From positions 1,928,807-1,992,806 of the forward strand of contig SCFE01000060.1 in NCBI GenBank assembly GCA_004352715.1: a stretch of 64,000 nucleotides of DNA. Direction: 5' to 3'. The position numbers and the translations under genes were made by a program. Of the stretch, positions 34,835 through 46,801 are shown piece after piece. This stretch comes from Hofstenia miamia (lineage: Eukaryota; Xenacoelomorpha; Acoela). The notes below the pieces were generated by a model. The model made no database searches and was not told the DNA's origin. It saw nothing but the letters and a program-made list of their open reading frames with translations. Numbering within the stretch: the stretch's first letter is position 1; every line of letters starts with the position of its first letter.

Positions 34835-37800
34835 ATGCAACAAGATCTCGAAAACTCTGTATGGCGTTTGAGTCATCCTATTCTTCAACACCAAGCTCAG
34901 AATTTTATATGTGATTACCATGCCAATCATGTGCACGCTTCCAATTTAGTAAATGATTCTTATGCAATTTCCACAGCTGAAAAAAAGCAGTTCAGTGCGA
35001 GTGTGTCATTTTTATTGAATTCTCTAACTCTCTTTCGACTGAACTTAAAACGAAAACGCTCAGCTTATTTTGCAGAAATGTTGACTCCGGACCTTGATTT
35101 GCATTGCTATTGTGGTGATTCGTCATTAGCAGGCCCGCAGCCGAGAATACCACCTGGTGGTCTTAAACCACTTTTCGACAAAGCTCAAACTTATCTTCGT
35201 AAAATTCCGAAACCACCTAGTCCTGTTCACATTAAAAATGACTCTGTTGCATCGAAAAAGCCAAGGTAGGGTTTCTATTTCTTAGATACGTAATTTTCAT
35301 ATCTAATTATTTATTAAGTAACTCTTTTATTCTGCACTCTTGTACAAAAGTTTAGAATATATTGTTTTTTGCAATTTTTATGAATATTTAACAAAATTTT
35401 TATTAGTTTTCTACCATGTTTTACATTTAATTATAGGTATTTACACTTTGTGCTGTTATTTTGGTAATCTTAACTTCTCATTATAAAGTTTAGTTCTTTT
35501 CACATAAATTTTACAAGTCCAAATATTCCAGACTTTTGTACAGAAGTGTACGTATTAAGGCCCTTTCATTAATCAATTTCTACAGAACATTTGCCACTGT
35601 TCCAATATTTACTTCATTAGGATTACCCAGATAAGTAGTTCACTTACACTAACTAATTAACACCCCTTTTCGAGTACAGAATACAAAATATTTTTTCTAT
35701 CAGCATTGCCTCTTTCAAATGGTTAAATTTCCAGTTTAGATAACGACTTCAAATGCATTTTTTAATGATATAATAATACTAACTTATCAAGTAAGCACCC
35801 GAGCATTCATTTCAATTCATAAACAGCCAAAGTATGTCCCTTGTGCAAGGATTTGCATTATCATGTTATTAACTTTACAGCAATATGCTTTTAAATACAT
35901 GCTGGTGCTTTCATATGGGAAACCAGTGATGTTCTGCAGTTTAGTTATTTGAGATTTAAATGTGAATTGTATTGATTGGGGAGACTAATGCATTATGTAT
36001 TAGTCAAATGTTCATGAGCATGCCTATTTGGCGCCCGTTCATTAAACTCAACTCATTTTAGATATGAGATCAATGAATTTGAATTTTATATTAAATTGAA
36101 CAATTTGAACAGAAACACCATTGAAAAAATGTCAATTGGGATCAAATGTATTTCTTCAGTCTATGATGAGTATGTGACTCTAGTGTTTTGTCTAAAATTC
36201 AATGAATCACCTCTTGTATTGTTTCTTATCATAATTCATTTGCATATATTTTTATTTAATCCTATGCTATGATTATTTACAATGTAGATCTGCATGTACA
36301 TTTGAGAAATGACAGTTTTATTATTCAATATTAAATATTTAACGCGCAAAAGATATAATATTTTATTGTTGACAATGCATAAACACTAATTGCTTTCTAC
36401 TTTTTACACGTTCCTCTATATATAAGGGAAATGATGGAATTTTTCGTTTTAGAATGAGGTCATCTGATGCTTTACAGCTTATCTCAGCAGTAGAGAAACG
36501 TCCTGCTATATTCGATAATAGCATAAAATTATACTATGATAAGAGACATAGAGCCAAATGTTGGAATCAAGTTTCGGCCGAAGTTATTTCAAATTGGTGT
36601 GACCTTTCCAATTCCGAAAGATATCAGAAAAGTGGGTTTTTCTATTCTTTTTGAGATGTTATTCTTGTATTAAAACCGTTCCAAAAAAATTCGAAAAAAT
36701 TTCGAATTTTACAATTTTCGCTGTCTTTGAATTCTCCCTGTAGTATAAAGTCCTAATTTTCAAATCTCGTCTATATAGTTATTATTATATAAAAATTATT
36801 GCTATTTACGTTGACAATCATAACTAAACAAAATATATGAACTGTAAACACTTTTATTAACTGCTTCCACATTTTCGGTCTATTTTACGACTTTGTAATT
36901 TTCAGGATTTTATATTGTGATAAATATCAGGTCAGACTTTGTGAGGATAGTTGACATAGACATATCTAATTGTACTGAATTACATGTTTACTTATTTACT
37001 TACTGACTGTGAAATATTTATGTTTTATAGTATATGAAAAATTCATTTACCAGATTTCTGTTTTATTGGTCTACACATACTAAATATTTATCAACAATAT
37101 TGTTGAATACCAAAACATGTCTTTTTGTGGAATAATGCTTTTAGAATGTTTCTATTAATAATTATGACGCATGCCTAAATTCACATTGAAATATGCAAAT
37201 TGGTTTAGTAATGTTGCATTAATGGTAAGCTAAGCATTAGTAATCGAATAATCAATTCCATACCTTTTAAGTATTTCACGATGTATAAAATTGCCTTCTT
37301 GATTAAAATATTTCTAAGAGGTTTGTTTAATGTTTATCATAATTTTTTGATATTTATTGGTCATATTTATAATTTTCGATATGATTTAAAAATGCATTCT
37401 GTGTTTGCTTCATACGGGTTTTAAAGGTATTTGCTTCCTTTCCAGTCTTACAATATATACATCAGTAGCCTTATTGTTTTGTAAGCAATGTAAATTCCAA
37501 TAGGCTAATCTACTTGGATCTCTTGCATTTCCGATTGAGCTTCAGCGAGTATTCATGTAAACGAGGACTACAGAGCAGGTTGAAAACACAATATTGGGCG
37601 CCTTCTGAAGCCTGTTTTGTACATTTTATTATGTTTTTATTCCAAATGTTTTAAACGTTTCACTTATTCTTATGATCAAACTTAGAAGTGGTCAGAATTA
37701 ATTGCTGCGTATATGTCTTGTAAATGAATATCAAGTTACAATTATGGCAAAATAATTGAATTGTAGCATTTCACAAAATATAAACCATTTGTGTTCTTTT

Positions 37801-38177
37801 AACAAATTTAACTACATTATTTTAGAATATTTACTTGTTATTATATTGCTTATATTTGCAAAACTTGCATATACAATGGAAAATTGCATTTAATAAAAAT
37901 TAAAATAGGGTCCGCTCTGTACTATTGTAAAATCGAATTTGGTGGAAGTTAAAGAAAGTTGAAGTAGTCCCAGTAGTTGTAGGAGCACTAGGATCAGTGA
38001 GTAAGAAGCATAAGAGATACTTGGAGGAGTTGGGAGTACCAAAGTGGGACGGAGCAGAAGCACATAAGGCAGCATTGTTAGGAACAGCTAGAGTCCTGAG
38101 GAAAGCTCTCAGACTCCCTGGGAACTGGTGAGTTCCCCGAGCTGAGAGGGATACCAGCATGAAGCTGTGAGATGCAA

Positions 38178-38242
<65 letters not shown>

Positions 38243-41200
38243 TTATTGGCTGGTGAAGGCAAACACTACAAAAATATATTAACAAATCAAGTTTAACGGC
38301 ATCGATGACAGTTGCAGGTGATAAAGTAGGAGCAGTTGGAAGAGTAGGCGAAGTTGGAGAAGGGTTCAGCAAAAAGACATCAAAGACTTCTTGAAGCTCG
38401 GGTAAAATAAATCGATGGCTGTTGGAGGTTTGAGTCAAGATGTAATTAGCAGCAATGCAAAGCACGATTGAAAATAAGGGAAGGGTGCGATGTTTCTTGG
38501 GAGGACGAATGGAGAAAATGACAGCATCATCAGAGTGCAGCGGTAATTAGAGAACTTTTTTGAAATCAAAAGGATCAAGGTCCAATTTGCGATTGAGCAA
38601 GCGATTGAACAGAAGATCACAGGAATGGAGGTAGAGCGACAGCGTGAATGTGGAGAATTTGAGAACATCGTCTTTGTATTGCAAGGGGGTCCATTTGAAA
38701 GCACGCTTTTGGAACGGTTCAATTGAGTGGAAAAAGGCACGAGAAGGCTAACCAACATGGAGAAGAAGCGTAGAGATGAATGGCGCGGGGAATGGACTTG
38801 AACAAAGAGAGTTTCACGGTAGCCGGGGAATTGAAGAAAACATTGCGGAAGAGGGCAAAGAGTGAGGAATTAGCTTTGCGGAGGCGCAAGGACACATGTC
38901 CAGACCAATTAGAGTATGCAGCAAGTTGAACTCCAAGATTAGCATGAAGAGGAACAAAGTTAANNNNNNNNNNNNNNNNNNNNNNNNNNNNNNNNNNNNN
39001 NNNNNNNNNNNNNNNNNNNNNNNNNNNNNNNNNNNNNNNNNNNNNNNNNNNNNNNNNNNNNNNNNNNNNNNNNNNNNNNNNNNNNNNNNNNNNNNNNNNN
39101 NNNNNNNNNNNNNNNNNNNNNNNNNNNNNNNNNNNNNNNNNNNNNNNNNNNNNNNNNNNNNNNNNNNNNNNNNNNNNNNNNNNNNNNNNNNNNNNNNNNN
39201 NNNNNNNNNNNNNNNNNNNNNNNNNNNNNNNNNNNNNNNNNNNNNNNNNNNNNNNNNNNNNNNNNNNNNNNNNNNNNNNNNNNNNNNNNNNNNNNNNNNN
39301 NNNNNNNNNNNNNNNNNNNNNNNNNNNNNNNNNNNNNNNNNNNNNNNNNNNNNNNNNNNNNNNNNNNNNNNNNNNNNNNNNNNNNNNNNNNNNNNNNNNN
39401 NNNNNNNNNNNNNNNNNNNNNNNNNNNNNNNNNNNNNNNNNNNNNNNNNNNNNNNNNNNNNNNNNNNNNNNNNNNNNNNNNNNNNNNNNNNNNNNNNNNN
39501 NNNNNNNNNNNNNNNNNNNNNNNNNNNNNNNNNNNNNNNNNNNNNNNNNNNNNNNNNNNNNNNNNNNNNNNNNNNNCAAGATTAGCATGAAGAGGAACAA
39601 AGTTAACAGGGAGAGGCATATCAGAAGGGGGAGATACAGAAAAGGAAATACCACATGTCTTGGTTGGACTAAAATCAAGATGGTTAAAGGAAGATCAAGT
39701 GGCTAAAAGCTCAAGACCAGATGTAATATTGGAGACAAAAGAACTACCAAAGTTGAAAATCGCAATGTCAGGATTTGAGGACAGGTTGAGGGAGGTCATT
39801 GATAGCAACGAAGAAGAAGAGAACAGCAAACACAGAACCTTGAGAAGCATTACTAGAGACAAGGGCAGGAAAAGAAATAGACGAGTTGCTTTTGACAAAC
39901 TGACGACGATTAGACAGGTAAGACTGGAAAAGTTTGATAAAATCAGCATCAAGGCTAAATAAACTTAATTTTTTATTAGAGGATTTTTCAATAAAAAACG
40001 TTGTGATATTTTCCATGTTTGAAAAATTATAATTTTTTTCAAAAAATTTTTACATTTTTTTGCAGTACTGCTCGCAATAATTTTTATTCATAGTGTTTGT
40101 TTGTTACGTTGTGATTAATTAATGTATTTAGGCCATTCGTTAAAGAGTCGTTGGAAAGGCTTACGAAGAGCGTTTATAATTGAGTTGCATCGTCGAAGAA
40201 ATAGCGAATCAGATTTTTCAACTAGTAGAAAGAAATCGTATCTTTATTATGAACAATTACTATTCTTATCAAAAACCATTCCAGAGAAGAAAACAAAAAA
40301 CAGAACTTCGCCTATGAGTGAAACAACATCCAGCAACTCGGATAACGACGTTGAAAAATCAGTTTTATCTTCAAGTATTTCATCCCTTCGAAAATGTATT
40401 GGCAGCGATAATTTAAATGCGACAACCAATAATAATGAATGTGATATCGACGAAGATAGATATTTCTTATTGNATAAATCGATGGCTGTTGGAGGTTTGA
40501 GTCAAGATGTAATTAGCAGCAATGCAAAGCACGATTGAAAATAAGGGAAGGGTGCGATGTTTCTTGGGAGGACGAATGGAGAAAATGACAGCATCATCAG
40601 AGTGCAGCGGTAATTAGAGAACTTTTTTGAAATCAAAAGGATCAAGGTCCAATTTGCGATTGAGCAAGCGATTGAACAGAAGATCACAGGAATGGAGGTA
40701 GAGCGACAGCGTGAATGTGGAGAATTTGAGAACATCGTCTTTGTATTGCAAGGGGGTCCATTTGAAAGCACGCTTTTGGAACGGTTCAATTGAGTGGAAA
40801 AAGGCACGAGAAGGCTAACCAACATGGAGAAGAAGCGTAGAGATGAATGGCGCGGGGAATGGACTTGAACAAAGAGAGTTTCACGGTAGCCGGGGAATTG
40901 AAGAAAACATTGCGGAAGAGGGCAAAGAGTGAGGAATTAGCTTTGCGGAGGCGCAAGGACACATGTCCAGACCAATTAGAGTATGCAGCAAGTTGAACTC
41001 CAAGATTAGCATGAAGAGGAACAAAGTTAACAGGGAGAGGCATATCAGAAGGGGGAGATACAGAAAAGGAAATACCACATGTCTTGGTTGGACTAAAATC
41101 AAGATGGTTAAAGGAAGATCAAGTGGCTAAAAGCTCAAGACCAGATGTAATATTGGAGACAAAAGAACTACCAAAGTTGAAAATCGCAATGTCAGGATTT

Positions 41201-42160
41201 GAGGACAGGTTGAGGGAGGTCATTGATAGCAACGAAGAAGAAGAGAACAGCAAACACAGAACCTTGAGAAGCATTACTAGAGACAAGGGCAGGAAAAGAA
41301 ATAGACGAGTTGCTTTTGACAAACTGACGACGATTAGACAGGTAAGACTGGAAAAGTTTGATAAAATCAGCATCAAGGCTAAATAAACTTAATTTTTTAT
41401 TAGAGGATTTTTCAATAAAAAACGTTGTGATATTTTCCATGTTTGAAAAATTATAATTTTTTTCAAAAAATTTTTACATTTTTTTGCAGTACTGCTCGCA
41501 ATAATTTTTATTCATAGTGTTTGTTTGTTACGTTGTGATTAATTAATGTATTTAGGCCATTCGTTAAAGAGTCGTTGGAAAGGCTTACGAAGAGCGTTTA
41601 TAATTGAGTTGCATCGTCGAAGAAATAGCGAATCAGATTTTTCAACTAGTAGAAAGAAATCGTATCTTTATTATGAACAATTACTATTCTTATCAAAAAC
41701 CATTCCAGAGAAGAAAACAAAAAACAGAACTTCGCCTATGAGTGAAACAACATCCAGCAACTCGGATAACGACGTTGAAAAATCAGTTTTATCTTCAAGT
41801 ATTTCATCCCTTCGAAAATGTATTGGCAGCGATAATTTAAATGCGACAACCGATAATAATGAATGTGATATCGACGAAGATAGATATTTCTTATTGTCAT
41901 TACTACCAATGTTACGGAAATTTTCTGACAAACAGAAACTTATTGCCAAATCAGAGATGTTGAACGTAATGAAGCGTCTGCAGAAATCGAATCAGTCAAA
42001 TGTTAGGCAAACCTTTAACCCTTTTAAGCACAAGCAGTTGGTTCACCCCAATCGACATAAAAAAATACGTCGTTCATTTTCGTCATCACTGGGTTCATCA
42101 GATGAGGAGTCCAACACAATGGGGAAAAACCCGCGGAAACAATTCTTCAAAGTTTCTTAG
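34835..42160 (+). CDS. MADF-BESS domain DNA-binding protein
   Basis: MADF-BESS proteins are sequence-specific nuclear regulators, common in arthropods. Exon 1 is 34835-35265 (ATG directly after an in-frame TAG), ending CCAAG|GTAGGG in phase 2. Exon 2 is 36453-36631 (TTTTAG|A to CAGAAAA|GTGGGT, phase 1). Exon 3 is 41556-42160 (GTATTTAG|GCC to TAG). The phases agree and give about 404 residues. The MADF domain (about 151-254) spans exons 2 and 3: ALQLISAVEKRPAIFDNSIK, AKCWNQVSAEVISNW, then LKSRWKGLRRAFI. A Ser/Asn-rich linker leads to BESS (about 309-345: DEDRYFLLSLLPMLRKFSDK, then AKSEMLNVMKRLQ) and a basic C-terminus. The first 143 residues match nothing I know. Intron 2 holds LINE ends and an apparent assembly duplication with a partial extra exon 3. 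Confidence 0.8.
35266..36452. other. Intron 1 of the MADF-BESS gene
   Basis: AT-rich, with no recognisable element or reading frame. Confidence 0.5.
36632..37915. other. Left part of MADF-BESS intron 2
   Basis: AT-rich, with no supported features before the LINE fragment that starts at about 37916. Confidence 0.5.
37916..38240 (+). mobile_element. LINE family B 3' end, second copy, with (AAT)n
   Basis: The plus strand encodes KKHKRYLEELGVPKWDGAEA, then ALLGTARVLRKALRLPGNW and a stop, then the same short 3' UTR as at 24395-24430 and an (AAT)n run of about 55 bases (38182-38237). It is truncated at its left end within MADF-BESS intron 2. Confidence 0.7.
38241..39960 (-). mobile_element. LINE family A, 3' half, interrupted by a gap
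   Basis: On the minus strand from about 39960 the frames read KLFQSYLSNRRQFVKSNSSI and FPALVSSNASQGSVFAVLFF with INDLP, then NLGVQLAAYSNWSGHVSLRL with FFNSPATVKLSLFKSI. These are RT motif B and the post-RT region of a Jockey/CR1-type LINE, with several frameshifts. A catalytic YADD box was not identified. Its 3' end abuts the (AAT)n run of the family B copy, so the two elements lie tail to tail. The gap at 38964-39576 falls inside it. Confidence 0.65.
38964..39576. other. Assembly gap (613 N), probably false
   Basis: The 30 bases just left of the gap (from CAAGATTAGCATG to AAAGTTAA) are the same as the 30 just right of it. In the second copy the same 30 bases occur once with no gap, so no sequence appears to be missing. 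Confidence 0.95.
40132..40472 (+). pseudogene. Truncated duplicate of MADF-BESS exon 3
   Basis: This repeats 41556-41896 with one base difference (Asn codon here, Asp in the other copy) and stops at the N at 40473, in the middle of the BESS domain after DRYFLL. It has the same acceptor. It is most likely an assembly artefact or second allele rather than a real duplicated exon. Confidence 0.8.
40474..41386 (-). mobile_element. LINE family A, duplicated copy (continuous)
   Basis: This is the same LINE segment as 38407-39962 but without the gap, ending before the MADF-BESS exon 3 acceptor. It is the better version to use for analysis of family A. Confidence 0.65.
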
Positions 42161-42454
42161 TGATCTCACATTTTTTTCAATTTGTTAATCATTTCTTAAA
42201 GAAGATAGTAGTAAATAATAGTTTTATATGAAATTGTTAACTAAAATATCCGTTGTTTACGATTTCTTGCTTTGTTTAAAAACAGCGGGTTAATAAATCC
42301 TTGTTTACTTAAAGTTCTCTAAAATTTTGCTAAATGTAGTGATAAATGGAGTATTTCAATAAATGTTAGTATTGATAGTGGTTAGTTTTGGGATGGATTA
42401 TGCGAATAGGGAGAAAGGTATTATCTCTTATTTCACTTTACATTTCCAACTATG

Positions 42455-42489
<35 letters not shown>

Positions 42490-43225
42490 AATGTTTCATA
42501 TTTCGTCATTATGCACTCTTAATTGTTTTAATGTTTGGGTGTCTATTGTGATTTTATAAACCTAAGTTATAATGCATCGAATTTATTGTTTGTTATACAT
42601 GTATAACCGAGTTTTTTTAAGTACAGTAGAACTGTTTTATAACAACCAGTTAATGAACATTGTCGTAATGTAAATGGTCAGTGTGAACTTTTTGTGGCCT
42701 CGGGTTTGATTTCTCAGAGTGTTATAAAATCTAAAAAGATACACAAACTATATGGTGTCGCAAAATATTAGTGTAATTATCATAGGCGTATTTAGAAAAC
42801 TGCAGTAGGGTGCACACACAAATCTGAAGAGCAAGGATGAATAAAATTAAACGTTCACAATGCCAAAATGGTGTTATAGGGGTAGGTTTCTCGGCCAAGG
42901 ATCACTCAAATTTAGTCGTTATAAAGCAATTGTATTACGAATTGGCCGGGGAATATATTTTCGGTCATTGCAAAGACTGTCACATCAAATTGTCTTGTGA
43001 TTTAAGTATAAATATTTTCACTATTAGATGACTGAGTATTAGTCATTTCTTTTTCAGTCAATATCGAGTTAATTATTAAAATCAAAGATTAGTCTATAAC
43101 TGTAAATCATTAATTTTTCCTCGTTTCAGCGTTTTAAAAATTAAAGTAATTTTAACTTCAGTCATAACTTTCAAAATAGTATAGTTTTGTTACACTATTG
43201 GAATTAGTTGATGCGATCTCCTTTA
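42161..43225. other. Intergenic stretch with (TA)n and a small open frame
   Basis: A (TA)n run lies at about 42455-42487. A 64-codon frame starts with ATG at 42837 (MNKIKRSQCQNGVIGVGF, with HCKDCHIKLSC), but a second frame overlaps it and neither has support. I do not call a gene. Confidence 0.35.
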
Positions 43226-43751
43226 AGGTGTGTTCCCACCATCGACTTTTATCATCTGTCAAGAAATCGGTGATAAAAGTCGATAGTGTGAACACTCTAT
43301 CTGCTTTTTTATCAGCTGATAAATTCCATAGTCTGAACGATCCATCTGATTTTTTACCAAATCAACTAAATTTTTGTCATCTAATAATTTATCAGCTGAT
43401 AAAAGTCGGTATTGGGAACGGTACTAAAACTAGTCGAATAGTTACTTGAAACTAATCGCTTACTTTGCAAGTAGGAAACAGACTTCTAAAATGTAAATTA
43501 TTGTCGTTAAAATATTTCAACTTCAAAATATGCAAACATTGTTTACATTCCCAAACAGACCAATCAATAAACAGATGTTATTATTTTTCTTACTGACAAT
43601 CAAAAGATGATAATTTATCATCTGGTAAAAAATCGATAGTCTGAATGCTTTTCCAACTCCGCTTTTCTGATAAAAAATCGCCAATGTGAACGAAAATAAT
43701 TGCATTTTCGACTAAAATCTGCCGATAAAAGTCGATAGTGGGAACACACCT
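43226..43751. mobile_element. PIF/Harbinger-like MITE
   Basis: The left end is AGGTGTGTTCCCACCATCGA and the right end, reversed, is AGGTGTGTTCCCACTATCGA, continuing as CTTTTATC. Both are flanked by TTA (43223-43225 and 43752-43754), the three-base target duplication of Harbinger elements. The element is 526 bp and has no coding capacity. Internally it repeats GATAAAAGTCGATAGTGTGA-like units in both orientations and contains two 16-bp palindromes TTTATCAGCTGATAAA (43308-43323 and 43388-43403). Confidence 0.8.
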
Positions 43752-45605
43752 TTAGAATCACTAGCAATATTCAGTATTATAAAAAATGAAATTCACTTTG
43801 TAAAGCTTAATCTTGCTTCACCAAGTGTTGATTTTCTACATGGAGGTGATTTTTCAATAATCATAAAATTTTAGCAAGACCAATGGTATCTAGAATTGCA
43901 ATCGGATCGCGCTTCATGACCAAAAGTTTAGCAACACAGTTGAAATGGGAATTCGTCGAGATTTAAATTTTTAAATATGCACCTACAATTTGTTTATTTG
44001 TTCTTTTGCATATCTTTACTCACAATATGCTCTGCAGTCCTCTGTAAATTCAATGTAGAATAGAAAATTAGTACATTTGAAAAGTCATTCTCCCAAATAC
44101 CCGGTGTTTTTTAAGAAAAATTTCTTATCAGTTGCATGTTTTAAATCCAGCAATATTATATTTTCTTTAGATTGCTCTTAAAAGGTAAGTTGCTTCACTC
44201 ACTGTGTGTTAGGTTTATTACCTATGTGTGTTTGCATGAAGTGCAAAGTTTATGGCAATTTTCGTTGTTTGCTTTTGTGAAGATACACTTTCAATGAGAA
44301 TATATCATTATTTACAATACCAAGATAAACTATGTCTTTTTATCTGGAATTTACTTTGTTACAAATAACCAGAATTGTGTGTGATTTCGTTATTTGGCAC
44401 TTCATCATTTAAAATCTATCTCAGATTCATCATTTTTAATTATCTTCAATTGATGCATGTTCTTTAGCTGTGATTGGTTGTTTTTGTAAATGGAATGCCT
44501 TGTTTTCTACGAATTTTAAATGAAGTGGTATTTGAGAGTTTCAATTCAAGGATTTTTATTTTTGTGGATTAACTCAAAACGTTTAGCAAGACTGTCAATA
44601 ATGTTCATTTTTGCAAAACCTCATTTCGAAACTTTATTGCAATTCTAGGGTGTGTAGTAACTTGCATCTTCAAATATCAAATTCTTTAGTTTTTGCTTGA
44701 TGATTGATTTACGCAATTTAGTGTTTCAATCAAATAATCAATATTTTTATATATTCATACACAATTTTAATTAGCAAATTCTAATTTTGAAAGATTATAA
44801 TTCTATGCTTACAATTGCAAAGCCAATTTTAAGGATTCTCTTCAGCATGTTGATGTCGTACCTCTTAAATTTTTTATAATATATAAGGCGAAAATTTGCA
44901 TCCTGTTGCATGAAGTAAGTAGGATTTATCATCTTTACTAATATTTCTGAATTAATCTTTCACCTTGCACCAATGGTTAATTATTCAATGCTTTATTCAA
45001 ATTTGTTGTCAAATCTTATTAGGGATAAGATCTGATTTCTAATGAATGAATAAAATTCAATACCAGTGACCTAGAGTAAATAGGTTTTTCATTAGAATTC
45101 AAAATGATTAGTTGTCCATGTAGCGATTGGCATTCAAAATGTGTAAATTGGTGCATGCATTCGTTTCATCTTTCTAGGCTTTGTTAATTTTTTCCACTGT
45201 CTAACAATTAACTTTGCTGTTTTAGAAATTGTGATATACTATGTGGTGATGATGTTCTTGGTACCATGTGTGTTACATATTAAAAATGGCTTTTCTTCAA
45301 TTTGAGTGTTCTTACATTCACCCACCAAAAATTATACGTGCCATCGATAAACACAAAAATGTTTTGGCGGTCGCAAATACTCACTTAGAACCCAATCTGT
45401 TATCGTTTGTGTTCTTGAGATAGAGAAAGTTTATATTTTAATTATTTAACATACTTATGCACTTGATAGATGTTTTCTCTGTCAAAAAAATTGTAATATT
45501 TCATGCATCTTAATTTCCTTTAAGCGAAGTGATAATCAATCATCAAAACTAAAACCATTAAGTTTACCTTAAACAACGTAGGAATATTTTAAAATCTTCA
45601 AAACA
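43752..45605. other. AT-rich intergenic stretch
   Basis: No gene, element terminus or RNA gene recognised on either strand. Confidence 0.45.
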
Positions 45606-46056
45606 ATGGAGCCTTCGCAACTTAAAAAACTAATAAAAGTGTTTCAAATCCGAAAACATCACATTAGAATAGACGAATGTTGTCCTACATCCGACTTTGT
45701 GTATGATGCGCCGCAAAGAAGCTTGCCCTGAATGTCTACAAAAAAGAAGCATTGCAGTTAATTTTTACATGCATGGGTGAAAGACCTTTTGACTATCTGA
45801 AAATTTGGTATGGGGAGAATATTATACAGTCGGAATTTCAGCGAAAATAATTACATGGATAATCTTTAGCACATATTCATCATTACGAAGGCGCATAGGA
45901 GCATAAATCTGTCTATATCCAAACGTTTCAATTTCCTCATAGGCTTGGAGAAATTTGTTCAAAATGTAATAAAATGGTGTTTGTTTTAAATGAACGGCTT
46001 AGGGCTACTGTAAGTTTAGATGAGTATCGCAAGACAATCTTTTTTTTCTATTCAGA
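45606..46056 (+). pseudogene. Frameshifted coding relic, unidentified
   Basis: ATG at 45606 opens MEPSQLKKLIKVFQIRKHHI, then DECCPTSDFVYD. After a one-base shift comes AAKKLALNVYKKEALQLIFT and GERPFDYLKIWYGENIIQ. Past stops, HIHHYEG leads to SVYIQTFQFPHRLGEICSKC and NKMVFVLNERLRATVSLDEY. The blocks read like one protein damaged by at least two frameshifts and some stops. I do not recognise the family; a decayed gene or transposon product are both possible. The reasonable start context (AACAATGG) supports the first Met. Confidence 0.35.
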
Positions 46057-46801
46057 ATAAAGATGATGGCACAATGCGTAATCCAATTCTAAGCAAACTA
46101 TGTACCAGGATTTTTTCTGACTTAAAATTTCAATAAATTATTTTATGAAGTGCATTCCGATTGTCTCACAGCTCCATTTAATGACTTGAAACTTTTCTTG
46201 CTCAATATTTTTCTGATGTAGAATTTAGCAAAAAAATAGATTTAGCTTGAAAAGTTTAGAATTTCTTCAAATATTTATTTTAATTCTCTCAGAAGTCGCC
46301 TTAGGCAAAAAACATTGAATGTATGGGATTGCTTGATGCTGCTATCTCCTAATTGTTAAATATGCATTTTCAACCTCATAGTGTCTTTAGAATTATTCTT
46401 ATAAGCAAGTGTGATTATGTAGACCCGCTTAATTTATTGACACTGTTTTGTATAAATGATGCAATATGAATTGGTCTACCACTTTTGCTAAAGTAATGAA
46501 AATCAATATATTGATATTTGGTATATGAGCCCTATTGCTTCATATTTTTGATATACTTTTGTATGGAAGTTTGCATGATAGCCTATTTTATAGTTTCAAT
46601 TAGATCGCTCCCTTTACTTATGTTTAAGTTTGCGAAATTAACAGCAAGTTAAAATTTATTAAATTTAATTCACGTTTAATTATCAATTGCTGCATGACTT
46701 ATGCGTTGTTAGTGGTAAGTTTTTGGTTGGAATTTTATAACTGCGTAAAAATATATTGGAGTTATTCTCTAATATAAATTAACAACAAATCTAAAAGTGG
46801 T
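46057..46801. other. AT-rich intergenic stretch
   Basis: No supported feature. Confidence 0.4.

Larger units (their letters stand above)
38407..40472. repeat. First copy of an apparent assembly duplication
   Basis: The bases from 38407 reappear from 40474 (offset 2067) up to the gap. After the gap, 39577-40472 matches 41001-41896 at offset 1424. One substitution was seen (A at 40428, G at 41852). The second copy starts immediately after a lone N at 40473 that breaks a coding exon. Confidence 0.9.

Noticed and set aside
37900-38262. A minus-strand frame with a long Ile run
   Set aside because: It is a translation of the (AAT)n tract and the reverse of the LINE family B end, not a protein.
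38719-39678. A 319-codon minus-strand frame
   Set aside because: Most of it is N. Its two ends are parts of the LINE family A reading frames, which differ in frame once the gap is removed.
42837-43031. A small ATG frame with HCKDC
   Set aside because: Another frame overlaps it with equal plausibility, and no splice site or family supports either.
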